DNA of 64,000 nucleotides from JANQGG01 sp964642175. Its GTDB lineage: Bacteria > Bacteroidota > Chlorobiia > Chlorobiales > Chloroherpetonaceae. The position numbers and the translations under genes were made by a program. Below, in pieces: positions 28,453 through 36,386 of this stretch. The DNA lies in NCBI GenBank assembly GCA_964642175.1, contig CAZXOK010000002.1, positions 387,296-451,295 on the forward strand, in the 5' to 3' direction. How positions within the stretch are numbered: position 1 is the first letter of the stretch; each line of letters begins with the position of its first letter. The notes below the pieces were generated by a model. The model made no database searches. It saw only the letters and a list, made by a program, of their open reading frames with translations, and was not told the origin of the DNA.

Positions 28453-29094
28453 ATGGAAAAATTCAAAAATAAATACCGCATTGCCTCAGCCCGTGCCCCG
28501 TTTTGGGATTACGGTTGGAATGCCGCGTATTTTGTAACCATCTGTACCCAAAACCGGGAATGTTGGTTTGGGGATGTTGTGGATGGGGTGATGGATTTAT
28601 CATTCATTGGTCAAATCGTGCAATCCGAATGGTTGAAAACATTTGAAATGCGACCAGATATGAATTTATGGATGGGCGAATACGTGGTGATGCCCAATCA
28701 TTTTCATGCCATTATTGGGATTGGGGATAATGAATACAATACGCAACGTGATGCGCAACGTGATACGCAACGTGATACGCAACGTAGAGACGCAATGCAT
28801 TGCGTCTCTACCAACGATACCAACGATACCAACGATACCAACGATACGGATTTTCCCAAAAACCAATTAGGCCCCCAATCCAAAAATTTGGCATCCATCA
28901 TCCGTGGTTTTAAAATTGGGGTCACCAAAAACGCCCGACAAATCAATGCGGATTTTGCCTGGCAACCCCGATACCACGACCATATTATCCAAAACGATAC
29001 ATCGTTTCAACGCATATCCCAATACATCATCCACAATCCCGTAAAATGGGCAGATGATACCTTTTATCCTAAAAATCAAGGTTCAGACCAATGA
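28453..29094 (+). CDS. REP-associated tyrosine transposase (RAYT, IS200/Y1 type)
   Basis: A 213-residue Y1-family single-strand DNA transposase. The HUH motif is HFH at residues 83-85 in VVMPNHFHAIIG, and the likely catalytic Tyr is Y174 in FAWQPRYHDHIIQ. RAYTs are domesticated relatives of IS200 transposases that are thought to mobilise short palindromic REP sequences. This gene carries the longest copy of the island's palindrome in its own coding region, flanked by 12-bp and 9-bp tandem repeats (residues about 98-132). It sits between hsdR (19-bp gap) and hsdS (ATGA overlap), so it is read as part of the restriction operon. ATG at 28453 is preferred to the TTG just before it. Confidence 0.9.
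   Translation: MEKFKNKYRIASARAPFWDYGWNAAYFVTICTQNRECWFGDVVDGVMDLSFIGQIVQSEWLKTFEMRPDMNLWMGEYVVMPNHFHAIIGIGDNEYNTQRDAQRDTQRDTQRRDAMHCVSTNDTNDTNDTNDTDFPKNQLGPQSKNLASIIRGFKIGVTKNARQINADFAWQPRYHDHIIQNDTSFQRISQYIIHNPVKWADDTFYPKNQGSDQ
28741..28784 (+). repeat. 12-bp tandem repeats inside RAYT
   Basis: Three full units of ACGCAACGTGAT (the second with G for the first A) and a partial fourth, encoding (T/A)QRD repeats, running directly into the palindrome. Confidence 0.9.
28784..28811. repeat. palindromic repeat, copy 3 (in RAYT), longest version
   Basis: A perfect 28-nt palindrome with the same 20-nt core at 28788-28807 and extra arms GTAG / CTAC. It encodes RRDAMHCVST, the third of the three possible phases, and is free of stop codons. 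Confidence 0.92.
28810..28845 (+). repeat. 9-bp tandem repeats inside RAYT
   Basis: Four exact units of ACCAACGAT directly after the palindrome, encoding NDT repeats. Confidence 0.92.
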
Positions 29095-30341
29095 ATAAAG
29101 AAAAGAAACATACCCCAAGCCCAGCCGAAGGGTTAACACCGGAGTTACGTTTTCCTGAATTTGAGAAAGAGGGGGAATGGAAAAAAAATGTACTCGGTTC
29201 AGTTTGCGATTTTTTAAAGGGAAAAGGTATCTCCAAATCAGACATAACAACTGAAGGAATCCAACCTTGTGTGCGCTATGGTGAGCTCTATACACATTAT
29301 AGTGAAATCATTGACTCTATAATTTCTAAAACTAGTTTATCGCATGACCAACTAGTTCTCAGTAAAAAAAATGATGTTATTATCCCTTCATCAGGAGAAA
29401 CTCAAGAAGACATAGCAACTGCATCATGTCTTCTAGAAGATAATATTGCATTAGGTGGCGACATTAATATTATTAGAACAGAAATTTATGGAGTGTTCTT
29501 GGCTTATTATTTATCTAATGCGAAGAAAAGAGATATAGCAAAATTGGCTCAAGGAAATGCCGTTGTTCACATATACATAAGTCAATTAGAAAAACTGGAA
29601 ATTGAAATCCCCTCTCCCCAAGAACAACAAAAAATCGCCTCCTGCCTTTCTTCTTTAGATGAGCTGATAGCCGCCCACAACGACAAGCTGGACGCCCTCA
29701 AAGACCACAAAAAAGGCTTGCTGCAGAACCTTTTTCCCGTAAAGACGCAATGCATTGCGTCTCCACTAGTGCCTAAGGTTCGTTTTCCGGAGTTTGACGG
29801 TGATGGGGAGTGGGAATTAAAGCCGCTTCAAAATGTTTCAAAAATCACTACTGGAAATAAGGACACACAGGATAAAATTGATAATGGTGAGTACCCATTC
29901 TTTGTAAGGTCTCAAACTATTGAAAGAATAAATTCCTATTCATTTGATGGTGAAGCAATTCTCACATCAGGTGACGGTGTTGGAGTTGGCAAAATATATC
30001 ATTACATAATCGGAAAGTTTGACTTCCATCAAAGGGTTTATTGCATTTACGATTTTAACAAAGATGTTGAAGGAGAATTCATATTCTATTTTTTCTCAGA
30101 GCATTTTTATCAAAGAGTTATGCAGTTGAGCGCAAAAAATTCTGTGGATTCTGTTAGAAGAGCTATGATTACAGAAATGCCAATCGCATTACCACCAACC
30201 AAAAAAGAACAACAAAAAATCGCCTCCTGCCTTTCCGCTGTGGATGACCTCATCACCGCCCAGCAGGAGAAAATAGAAGAATTGCAGCAGCATAAAAAGG
30301 GCTTGATGCAGGGCTTGTTTCCGAAAATGTCTGAACTATGA
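29091..30341 (+). CDS. hsdS: type I restriction-modification specificity subunit
   Basis: HsdS recognises the bipartite target of the HsdRMS complex. The 416-residue protein has two target-recognition domains, each starting with a PELRFPEF / PKVRFPEF block (residues about 18 and 228) and ending with a conserved coiled-coil spacer: EQQKIASCLSSLDELIAAH near 180 and EQQKIASCLSAVDDLITAQ near 372, then HKKGLLQNLFP and HKKGLMQGLFP. A copy of the palindrome (KTQCIAS, near residue 218) sits in the linker between the two halves. The two spacers share a 31-bp identical stretch of DNA. The start ATG at 29091 overlaps the RAYT stop. Confidence 0.95.
   Translation: MNKEKKHTPSPAEGLTPELRFPEFEKEGEWKKNVLGSVCDFLKGKGISKSDITTEGIQPCVRYGELYTHYSEIIDSIISKTSLSHDQLVLSKKNDVIIPSSGETQEDIATASCLLEDNIALGGDINIIRTEIYGVFLAYYLSNAKKRDIAKLAQGNAVVHIYISQLEKLEIEIPSPQEQQKIASCLSSLDELIAAHNDKLDALKDHKKGLLQNLFPVKTQCIASPLVPKVRFPEFDGDGEWELKPLQNVSKITTGNKDTQDKIDNGEYPFFVRSQTIERINSYSFDGEAILTSGDGVGVGKIYHYIIGKFDFHQRVYCIYDFNKDVEGEFIFYFFSEHFYQRVMQLSAKNSVDSVRRAMITEMPIALPPTKKEQQKIASCLSAVDDLITAQQEKIEELQQHKKGLMQGLFPKMSEL
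29620..29650 (+). repeat. 31-bp direct repeat, first copy (hsdS)
   Basis: Identical to 30205-30235; encodes the start of the first conserved spacer (EQQKIASCLS). Confidence 0.9.
29743..29762. repeat. in-frame palindromic repeat, copy 4 (hsdS linker)
   Basis: Same 20-nt core, flanked by GTAA and CCAC, encoding TQCIAS between the two halves of HsdS. Confidence 0.9.
30205..30235 (+). repeat. 31-bp direct repeat, second copy (hsdS)
   Basis: Identical to 29620-29650; encodes the start of the second conserved spacer. Confidence 0.9.
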
Positions 30342-30364
30342 TTTTTGTGATTAAATGATTTGCC

Positions 30365-30835
30365 ATGATTAAAAAAGAGTATAAGCATTCAGCATTAACA
30401 TCCAACATTATTGGATGTGCCATGACTGTTCATACCGAATTGGGTAACGGGTTTCAAGAAGTCATTTATCAGCGAGCATTAGAAATTGAAATGGCTGAAA
30501 ATGGAATTTCATTCAGTAGAGAATATAAAATGCCTGTGTATTACAAAAATCAGCAAATTGGTACAAGGCGAGTGGATTTTTTAGTGGATGGGATAGTATC
30601 AGTTGAACTAAAAGCCATCATTCAACTCGAAGATGTGCATTTAGCCCAGGCCATCAATTATTTGGAAGCATACGATTTGGAAATTGGGTTACTTATCAAT
30701 TTCGGAGCGAAATCCTTACAGGTTAAGCGATTGACCAATAAATCATTCAAGCAAAAAAATCAGGGAAATCCGAAAATATATCAAAATCAAATGAATCACA
30801 GAAATCATAAGATTCACAGTTCAGACAATGGGTAA
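30365..30835 (+). CDS. GxxExxY family protein
   Basis: A 156-residue protein named for its motif, here GFQEVIY near residue 36 in the context HTELGNGFQEVIYQRALE. The fold is thought to be PD-(D/E)xK nuclease-like; RVDFLVDGIVSVELKA near 77-92 matches the D...ExK active-site pattern. The family often occurs beside mobile or defence genes, but its role is not established. It starts 23 bases after hsdS and overlaps rhuM by eight bases, so it is part of the operon. ATG at 30365. Confidence 0.85.
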   Translation: MIKKEYKHSALTSNIIGCAMTVHTELGNGFQEVIYQRALEIEMAENGISFSREYKMPVYYKNQQIGTRRVDFLVDGIVSVELKAIIQLEDVHLAQAINYLEAYDLEIGLLINFGAKSLQVKRLTNKSFKQKNQGNPKIYQNQMNHRNHKIHSSDNG

Positions 30836-31844
30836 GGAAATGAAAACAAGCAACAACTTCCTGCTCTACACCAATGAAGATGGTGAAGTCAAGGTAGATG
30901 TGCTTTTAAAAGATGAAACCATTTGGCTCACCATCAAGCAAATGACAGCCTTGTTTGGTATCGACAAAAGCGGCATTTCAAGGCATATCAAAAATATTTA
31001 TGAAACGGGAGAATTAAATGAGCAGGCAACGGTTGCAAAAATTGCAACGGTTCAAAAAGAGGGCGACAGAAGGGTCAATCGCAAATTGGAGTTTTACAAT
31101 CTGGATATGATCATCTCCGTAGGTTATCGTGTAAACTCTATCCGGGGCACTCATTTCAGAATCTGGGCCACCAGGCAACTCACCGAGCTTATCAGAAAGG
31201 GTTTTGTGCTGGATAATGAAAAACTCAAAAACCCGGACAATCCTTTTGGCAAAGATTATTTTGATGAATTGCTGGAGCAAATACGAGATATACGCTCCAG
31301 CGAAAAACGCTTTTATCGAAAAATTACGGATATCTACGCACTGGCTGTTGATTATGAACCAAAGGCTGAAGAAACACAAGAATTCTTCAAAGTAGTACAG
31401 AACAAGTTAATTTATGCCGCTACCGGAAATACAGCTGCTGAAGTGATTGCCCAACGAAGTAATGCTAACAAAGACAATATGGGACTTAGCAGTTGGAAAG
31501 GCACGAAGGTGAGAAAACAGGATGTTAGCGTTTCAAAAAACTACCTGAATAAAGAGGAACTGGATACGCTCAATAGAATTGTCACCATGTATTTAGACTT
31601 CGCCGAATTGCAAGCCAAAAACCATCGCCAGATGTTTATGAAAGATTGGCGGGAAAAGTTGGATGCCTTCCTGCAATTCAACAATCAGGATATTCTTCAA
31701 AACGCAGGCACAATAACCAAAAAGGTAGCGGATAAGCTTGCCGAGGAGAAATACGAGCAGTTTCATAAAAATAGGCTGGCTATTGAAGATTCCCAAACGG
31801 GAGATATTGATGAAGCCATCAAGAAATTAAAAGAAAAGAAATGA
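30828..31844 (+). CDS. rhuM: RhuM family protein
   Basis: A 338-residue RhuM protein, named after a Salmonella pathogenicity-island gene. The N-terminal domain shows the family's KDETIWLTIKQMTALFGIDKSGISRHIKNI, a likely DNA-binding helix-turn-helix, then QKEGDRRVNRKLEFYNLDMIISVGYRVNS and FRIWATRQL. The C-terminal part is charged and helical, and EAIKKLKEKK ends it. RhuM genes recur inside type I restriction loci, where they may regulate the system or act as a toxin-like partner; this is not proven. It overlaps the GxxExxY gene by eight bases and hsdM by four (ATGA). An in-frame ATG at 30840 is an alternative start. Confidence 0.88.
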   Translation: MGKEMKTSNNFLLYTNEDGEVKVDVLLKDETIWLTIKQMTALFGIDKSGISRHIKNIYETGELNEQATVAKIATVQKEGDRRVNRKLEFYNLDMIISVGYRVNSIRGTHFRIWATRQLTELIRKGFVLDNEKLKNPDNPFGKDYFDELLEQIRDIRSSEKRFYRKITDIYALAVDYEPKAEETQEFFKVVQNKLIYAATGNTAAEVIAQRSNANKDNMGLSSWKGTKVRKQDVSVSKNYLNKEELDTLNRIVTMYLDFAELQAKNHRQMFMKDWREKLDAFLQFNNQDILQNAGTITKKVADKLAEEKYEQFHKNRLAIEDSQTGDIDEAIKKLKEKK

Positions 31845-33466
31845 CACAAAAAGACCAGGACAGACTAGGAAAAACCCTTTGGGCAATAGCAGATAACCTG
31901 CGTGGTGCCATGAATGCGGATTCGTTCCGAGATTATATGCTTTCGTTTTTGTTTCTGCGCTACTTATCTAGCAATTACGAAGAATCCGCCAAAAAGGAAT
32001 TGGGTTCTGATTATCCCAGTAAAGACGCTATGAATAGCGTCTCTCATACCGCTTTAGGCATTTGGTATGAAGCTAATGCAGAAGATGTATCTGAGTTTGA
32101 AAAGCAGATGCGTAGAAAAGTGCATTACGTTATCAAGCCCGAGCATTTGTGGAGTAACATAACAGAACTAGCAAGAACGCAAAGCCCTGATTTGCTCATT
32201 ACCTTGGAAGAAGGTTTCCGCTACATTGAAAACGAATCCTTTGACAATTCCTTCCAGGGCTTGTTTTCTGAAATCAATTTGAATTCAGAAAAGCTAGGCA
32301 AGACACCTCCTGAGAGGAATAAAAAGCTTTGCACCATCATTCAAAAGATTTCAGAAGGTATTGCCGAATTTTCAACCGATTCTGATAGGTTAGGTGATGC
32401 CTATGAATACTTGATTGGTCAATTTGCAGCAGGTTCTGGAAAAAAAGCAGGTGAGTTTTATACGCCACAAGAGATTTCAACCATTCTATCTAAAATCGTA
32501 ACGCTGGATAGCCAAGACCCATCCACGGGCCCAAAACAGAAATTGGATAAAGTATTGGATTTTGCTTGTGGTTCTGGTTCGTTGCTTTTAAATGTGCGCA
32601 ATCAGCTTAAAGAGCAAACAAAAGGAGCTGGCACTATTGGCAAAATCTACGGTCAGGAAAACAACATCACCACTTACAACCTGGCAAGGATGAACATGCT
32701 CTTGCACGGCATGAAGGACACCGAGTTTGAAATATTTCACGGTGATACTTTAAAAAACCATTGGGAATTATTAAATGAAATGAATCCGGCAAAAAAGATA
32801 GAGTTTGATGCGATAGTCGCCAATCCACCTTTCAGTTTGCGTTGGGAACCTAATGACGCTATGGGGGAAGATTTCCGCTTCAAGAGCTATGGACTCGCCC
32901 CAAAATCAGCCGCTGACTTTTCTTTTCTCTTGCATGGCTTCCACTTCCTGAGTAATGAAGGAACTATGGCCATCATTCTGCCACACGGTGTTTTATTCCG
33001 TGGCGGAGCCGAAGAGCGCATCAGAACCAAACTTCTGAAAGACAAGTACATTGACACCGTTATCGGTTTACCTTCAAATTTATTCTATTCCACAGGTATT
33101 CCTGTTTGCATTTTGGTATTGAAAAAGTGTAAGAAACAAAAAGATGTACTGTTCATTAATGCCAGTGAGTATTTTACGCCCGGTAAAAGGCAGAATTGGC
33201 TGGATAAAAACCATATTGCATCCATTGTAGAAACCTACAAGTACCGACAAGAGACAGAACGCTATTCTCGTAAAGTTTCCATGGATGAAATCGAAAAGAA
33301 TAGCTACAATCTGAATATTTCAAGATATGTTTCTACAGCAGCAGAAGAAATTGAGATTGATTTACATGAAGTTAATGAACGCTTGTGTTCTATCAATGAA
33401 CGGATTGTGTCTCATACAGAACTGCACAATCAATTCCTGACAGAACTGGGTTTAAAAACAATTTAG
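31841..33466 (+). CDS. hsdM: type I restriction-modification DNA methyltransferase subunit
   Basis: HsdM is the N6-adenine methyltransferase that protects host DNA and forms the core of the type I complex. In 541 residues: the helical N-terminal domain (about 1-170), motif I VLDFACGSG near 238-246 binding S-adenosylmethionine, motif IV NPPF near 328 (FDAIVANPPFSLRWE), and a C-terminal helical tail contacting HsdS. A variant palindrome encodes SKDAMNSVS near residue 60 in a loop before LGIWYEAN. The ATG overlaps the rhuM stop. Being last, after hsdR and hsdS, is an unusual order; most loci have hsdM upstream of hsdS. Confidence 0.96.
   Translation: MTQKDQDRLGKTLWAIADNLRGAMNADSFRDYMLSFLFLRYLSSNYEESAKKELGSDYPSKDAMNSVSHTALGIWYEANAEDVSEFEKQMRRKVHYVIKPEHLWSNITELARTQSPDLLITLEEGFRYIENESFDNSFQGLFSEINLNSEKLGKTPPERNKKLCTIIQKISEGIAEFSTDSDRLGDAYEYLIGQFAAGSGKKAGEFYTPQEISTILSKIVTLDSQDPSTGPKQKLDKVLDFACGSGSLLLNVRNQLKEQTKGAGTIGKIYGQENNITTYNLARMNMLLHGMKDTEFEIFHGDTLKNHWELLNEMNPAKKIEFDAIVANPPFSLRWEPNDAMGEDFRFKSYGLAPKSAADFSFLLHGFHFLSNEGTMAIILPHGVLFRGGAEERIRTKLLKDKYIDTVIGLPSNLFYSTGIPVCILVLKKCKKQKDVLFINASEYFTPGKRQNWLDKNHIASIVETYKYRQETERYSRKVSMDEIEKNSYNLNISRYVSTAAEEIEIDLHEVNERLCSINERIVSHTELHNQFLTELGLKTI
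32023..32042. repeat. palindromic repeat, copy 5 (hsdM), compensated variant
   Basis: AGACGCTATGAATAGCGTCT: arms AGACGCTAT / ATAGCGTCT. Relative to the main form, one base in each arm has changed so that pairing is kept; the left flank GTAA matches copy 4. Confidence 0.85.
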
Positions 33467-33528
33467 GATACATCATACAGAGCGTAGTTTATATCTAAAC
33501 ACACTATAAACCCCCCTCACCAAAAGCC

Positions 33529-33558
33529 ATGACATATGCCTGTTGCGGCATATGTCAT
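33529..33558. terminator. strong hairpin between convergent hsdM and pepN
   Basis: Twelve-bp perfect stem ATGACATATGCC / GGCATATGTCAT with a 6-nt loop, between the convergent stops of hsdM and pepN. There is no T run on either side, so it may be a bidirectional terminator or a mark of the island's right edge. Confidence 0.5.
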
Positions 33559-33569
33559 TAACTTAAAAC

Positions 33570-36122
33570 CTACACCTTTGCATTTACCCCGGCGTGTTGG
33601 TTTTCCAGGATTGGCAGGATGCGTTTCAGGCCGTCGGCCTCCTCGATCAGGAGTTTTTTAAGCAAGGCCGGCAGGCTGGTGCCTTTCTCTGCCAGGAAAC
33701 GCTCCAGGGTGCCAAGCAACTCGGGGGTTTGGTGCCAGGCGGGAAAGAGATCGCGCCCGAATGCCTTGGCGTAATGCACATCGCGCTCGGTATAGACGCG
33801 CTCAACCGCTTCAAAAAACCGATCCACGTAAGGCAGGAGCACATCTTTCTGCATGTGCCAGTGAAAACCTTTCATGCCGTAGCGGAGAAAATCGGTGGAG
33901 CGGGACGAGATTTCTGTAAAGGCTTGCCAGCACGATTCCTTTTCAGCACTCTGGGGCCTTGAGGCTTCCACCATAAAGGCTTTCTTGAGCCCAAGGTCGC
34001 TTTTATCACGCTCTTTTTCCATATCGAACAGCGGCCCGGCCCCGGTATGGCCATAGGCCATCAGGCGGGCAATAATGTCCCAGCGTTTTTCCTGGTCAAT
34101 CTCCAGCGAGGTTATAGATTCGTCCTCGGTGATCAGCGCATAGAGGTAGTCCAGCTCATCCTGCAACCCGGCTGTTTTCAAGAGCAGTCCGAACCAGACA
34201 ATCTGCTGCTCCTGTGTGTTATCCGATTGGGCCAGGCGTTCGCGGGCCATGGTGTTGAGCCGTGGCATCCATATGGCCCGGTTTTCATCGGTGAGGTACG
34301 CCGATACAATGGATTTGATCTTTGCAATCACATGGCTGTTCAGAATAGAAAGGTCGGTTTCTTTCAGCCCCTGCTCAATCCCCATCTCGATAAACTCGGT
34401 CGGGGCAAAGGCATTATCGCGCACCATCTGCCAGAGACTTCCCCAGACCAGCCTTCGGGCAAACGGGTCTTCGATGCTGGAAAGGGACTGACGGGCGATG
34501 GCAATATCATCCTTGCTGTAAAAGACTTTCACATAGTCGTGATCGTGCGTGTTTAAGATCACGAACACGGTATCGGGTTTCAGCTCTGCTTCGGCGGTTT
34601 TGCCATCAATGATGATCTTTTGGGTTTCATTTTCCACGAGTGTTTCCCCGCTCTGGCGGTAGCCCTTGAATTCAACGGCATGCTGGCGGATAAGGTTGTT
34701 CCGGGCCGAGCCTTGTTGCTCAATTCTGAGCGTGCCATTCTCGATGCGGCTCAAGAGCGTATTTACGCCGGTGGTTTCCAGCCATTGGCGGCTCCAGGCC
34801 ACGATATCGATGCCGCTTTTTTCCGACATGATGGAGAGAAAATCGTCCAGGGTGGTGTTCTTCTCAGCAAATTTTTTAAAGTATTGCCCGATGGCGGCGC
34901 GGAAGGCCTCATCACCGATATAGTACTGAAGCTGGCGAAGCACCGAGGCGCCCTTCGAGTAGCTGATGCCATCGAAATTGCTGAACGCTTCTATGGTATC
35001 GCGGGCCGAAGAGGCGATTGGGTGAGTGGTTGAAAGCTGATCCTGCTGATAGGCCCATTCTTTGCGCACGTAAAAATGCTCAAGGGCATCGCTGTAAAGC
35101 TTGCCTTTGGACATGGCAAAATAAGACAGGTAGTCGGCAAAGCTTTCGTTCAGCCAGAGGTCGTTCCACCATTTCATGGTTACCAGGTCGCCGAACCACA
35201 TGTGCACCATTTCGTGGGTGATGGTATTGGCTCGGTTCAGGTGCTCGCTGTAGAGCTTTTTATGGCGGAAGATATAGTTTTCGGTAAAGGTTACGCAGCC
35301 TACATTTTCCATGGCCCCGAAATTAAATTCGGGTACAAAAACCTGGTCGTACTTCTCGTAAGGGTAAGGGTAGTCGAAGTAACTTTCCAGGGTGGCCATC
35401 GATTCCCTGGTGATGGCAAAGATGTTTTCCGGATCCATGTATTTGGCCAGCGACTTTCGGCAGTAGATCCCCAGCGGCATCTGGTTATATTGATCTTCCC
35501 ACTTAGTGTAAGGGCCTACAACCAGGGCAAACAGGTAGGTTGAAAAGATCGCCGTGCGATTAAAAGCAATCGTAACCTCATCGCCATTGGTTTGGGTTTG
35601 TGCCGGCAGGGTGTTGTGGATATAAGTCCATTTCGAGGGCCCGGTTACGGTAAGCTGGTACGAGGCTTTAATATCGGGCTGATCGAAGCACGGGAACAGG
35701 CGGTGGGCCTCGTAGGGCTCAAAGTCGGTGTGCATGTACTCGGCTTTGTCTTCGGGATCGTGAAATTTATGAAAACCCGAGCCGGTGTTATCGAACTTGC
35801 TGGTGTAGGTGATCTCCAGTTTGTTGCGGCCCTCGGTTAAATGCGCTTCATTGAGATAGATGGCAAAATCACCCTTGAGATAATCCTCTTCTGCTTTACC
35901 GTTGAGCGATACAGAATGGATCTCTGTGGTAATGAAATCAAGCTTAAGATAGTCTATCCCGCCCTTGCGATAGTCAAACCCCACCTCGCAGCGGCCCTGG
36001 TAGTGAGTGGCGTTCTCTTTTAGGGTAAGTTCTAGGGTGTAGCGGGCATTGGAAACCAGGTTGCTGCGCTCTTCGGCGGCTTCCCGGGTCAGAATGTTTT
36101 GGGTATCCATGGAAAATGTCAT
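33570..36122 (-). CDS. pepN: aminopeptidase N (M1 zinc metallopeptidase)
   Basis: An 850-residue M1 peptidase that trims N-terminal residues from peptides. The exopeptidase motif GAMEN is near 266 in EFNFGAMENVGCVTF, and the zinc site HEMVHMWFGDL with the distal Glu in LWLNESFADYL is near 302-325. The N-terminal saddle domain and a full ERAP1-like C-terminal domain are present. There is no signal peptide, so it acts in the cytoplasm. ATG at 36122, with a symmetrical operator-like palindrome 67 bp upstream. The gene is GC-rich compared with the defence island next to it. Confidence 0.95.
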   Translation of the reverse strand: MTFSMDTQNILTREAAEERSNLVSNARYTLELTLKENATHYQGRCEVGFDYRKGGIDYLKLDFITTEIHSVSLNGKAEEDYLKGDFAIYLNEAHLTEGRNKLEITYTSKFDNTGSGFHKFHDPEDKAEYMHTDFEPYEAHRLFPCFDQPDIKASYQLTVTGPSKWTYIHNTLPAQTQTNGDEVTIAFNRTAIFSTYLFALVVGPYTKWEDQYNQMPLGIYCRKSLAKYMDPENIFAITRESMATLESYFDYPYPYEKYDQVFVPEFNFGAMENVGCVTFTENYIFRHKKLYSEHLNRANTITHEMVHMWFGDLVTMKWWNDLWLNESFADYLSYFAMSKGKLYSDALEHFYVRKEWAYQQDQLSTTHPIASSARDTIEAFSNFDGISYSKGASVLRQLQYYIGDEAFRAAIGQYFKKFAEKNTTLDDFLSIMSEKSGIDIVAWSRQWLETTGVNTLLSRIENGTLRIEQQGSARNNLIRQHAVEFKGYRQSGETLVENETQKIIIDGKTAEAELKPDTVFVILNTHDHDYVKVFYSKDDIAIARQSLSSIEDPFARRLVWGSLWQMVRDNAFAPTEFIEMGIEQGLKETDLSILNSHVIAKIKSIVSAYLTDENRAIWMPRLNTMARERLAQSDNTQEQQIVWFGLLLKTAGLQDELDYLYALITEDESITSLEIDQEKRWDIIARLMAYGHTGAGPLFDMEKERDKSDLGLKKAFMVEASRPQSAEKESCWQAFTEISSRSTDFLRYGMKGFHWHMQKDVLLPYVDRFFEAVERVYTERDVHYAKAFGRDLFPAWHQTPELLGTLERFLAEKGTSLPALLKKLLIEEADGLKRILPILENQHAGVNAKV

Positions 36123-36188
36123 GAGAATGGCTTTAATGTTAAAAGTGTTTTTTGCAGCCAGGTTTCTGGAGGCTGCGTGATGTGCATT

Positions 36189-36204
36189 TTAATAACGTTA
36201 TTAA
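36189..36204. promoter_or_regulatory. 16-bp palindrome upstream of pepN
   Basis: Perfect palindrome TTAATAACGTTATTAA, 67 bp before the pepN start. It could be an operator, or chance in AT-rich DNA. Confidence 0.35.
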
Positions 36205-36329
36205 CCGGGTTTCGCATTCATTAGTTTAGGAGATACAGACGAAAAATTAAAAAAGAGAGGCCTGAAATAAAAGGGGACCGGGATTGGAAGAAAAGGAAAA
36301 CGGATTTGGGAGATTAAAGGGCAGCGCAT

Positions 36330-36354
36330 AAAAAAAGGGCATTTTGCAATGCCC
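36330..36354 (-). terminator. terminator of the Nif11-like gene
   Basis: On the minus strand the stem GGGCATT / AATGCCC (4-nt loop) is followed by seven T, 33 bases after the small gene's stop. Confidence 0.88.
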
Positions 36355-36386
36355 TGAAAGAACGGTATATACAAAAGGTAAGTCGT

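Noticed and set aside
28741..28845. CRISPR-like array (repeats in RAYT)
   Set aside because: The units are 9 and 12 bp with no unique spacers, lie in frame inside a coding region, and no cas gene is near.
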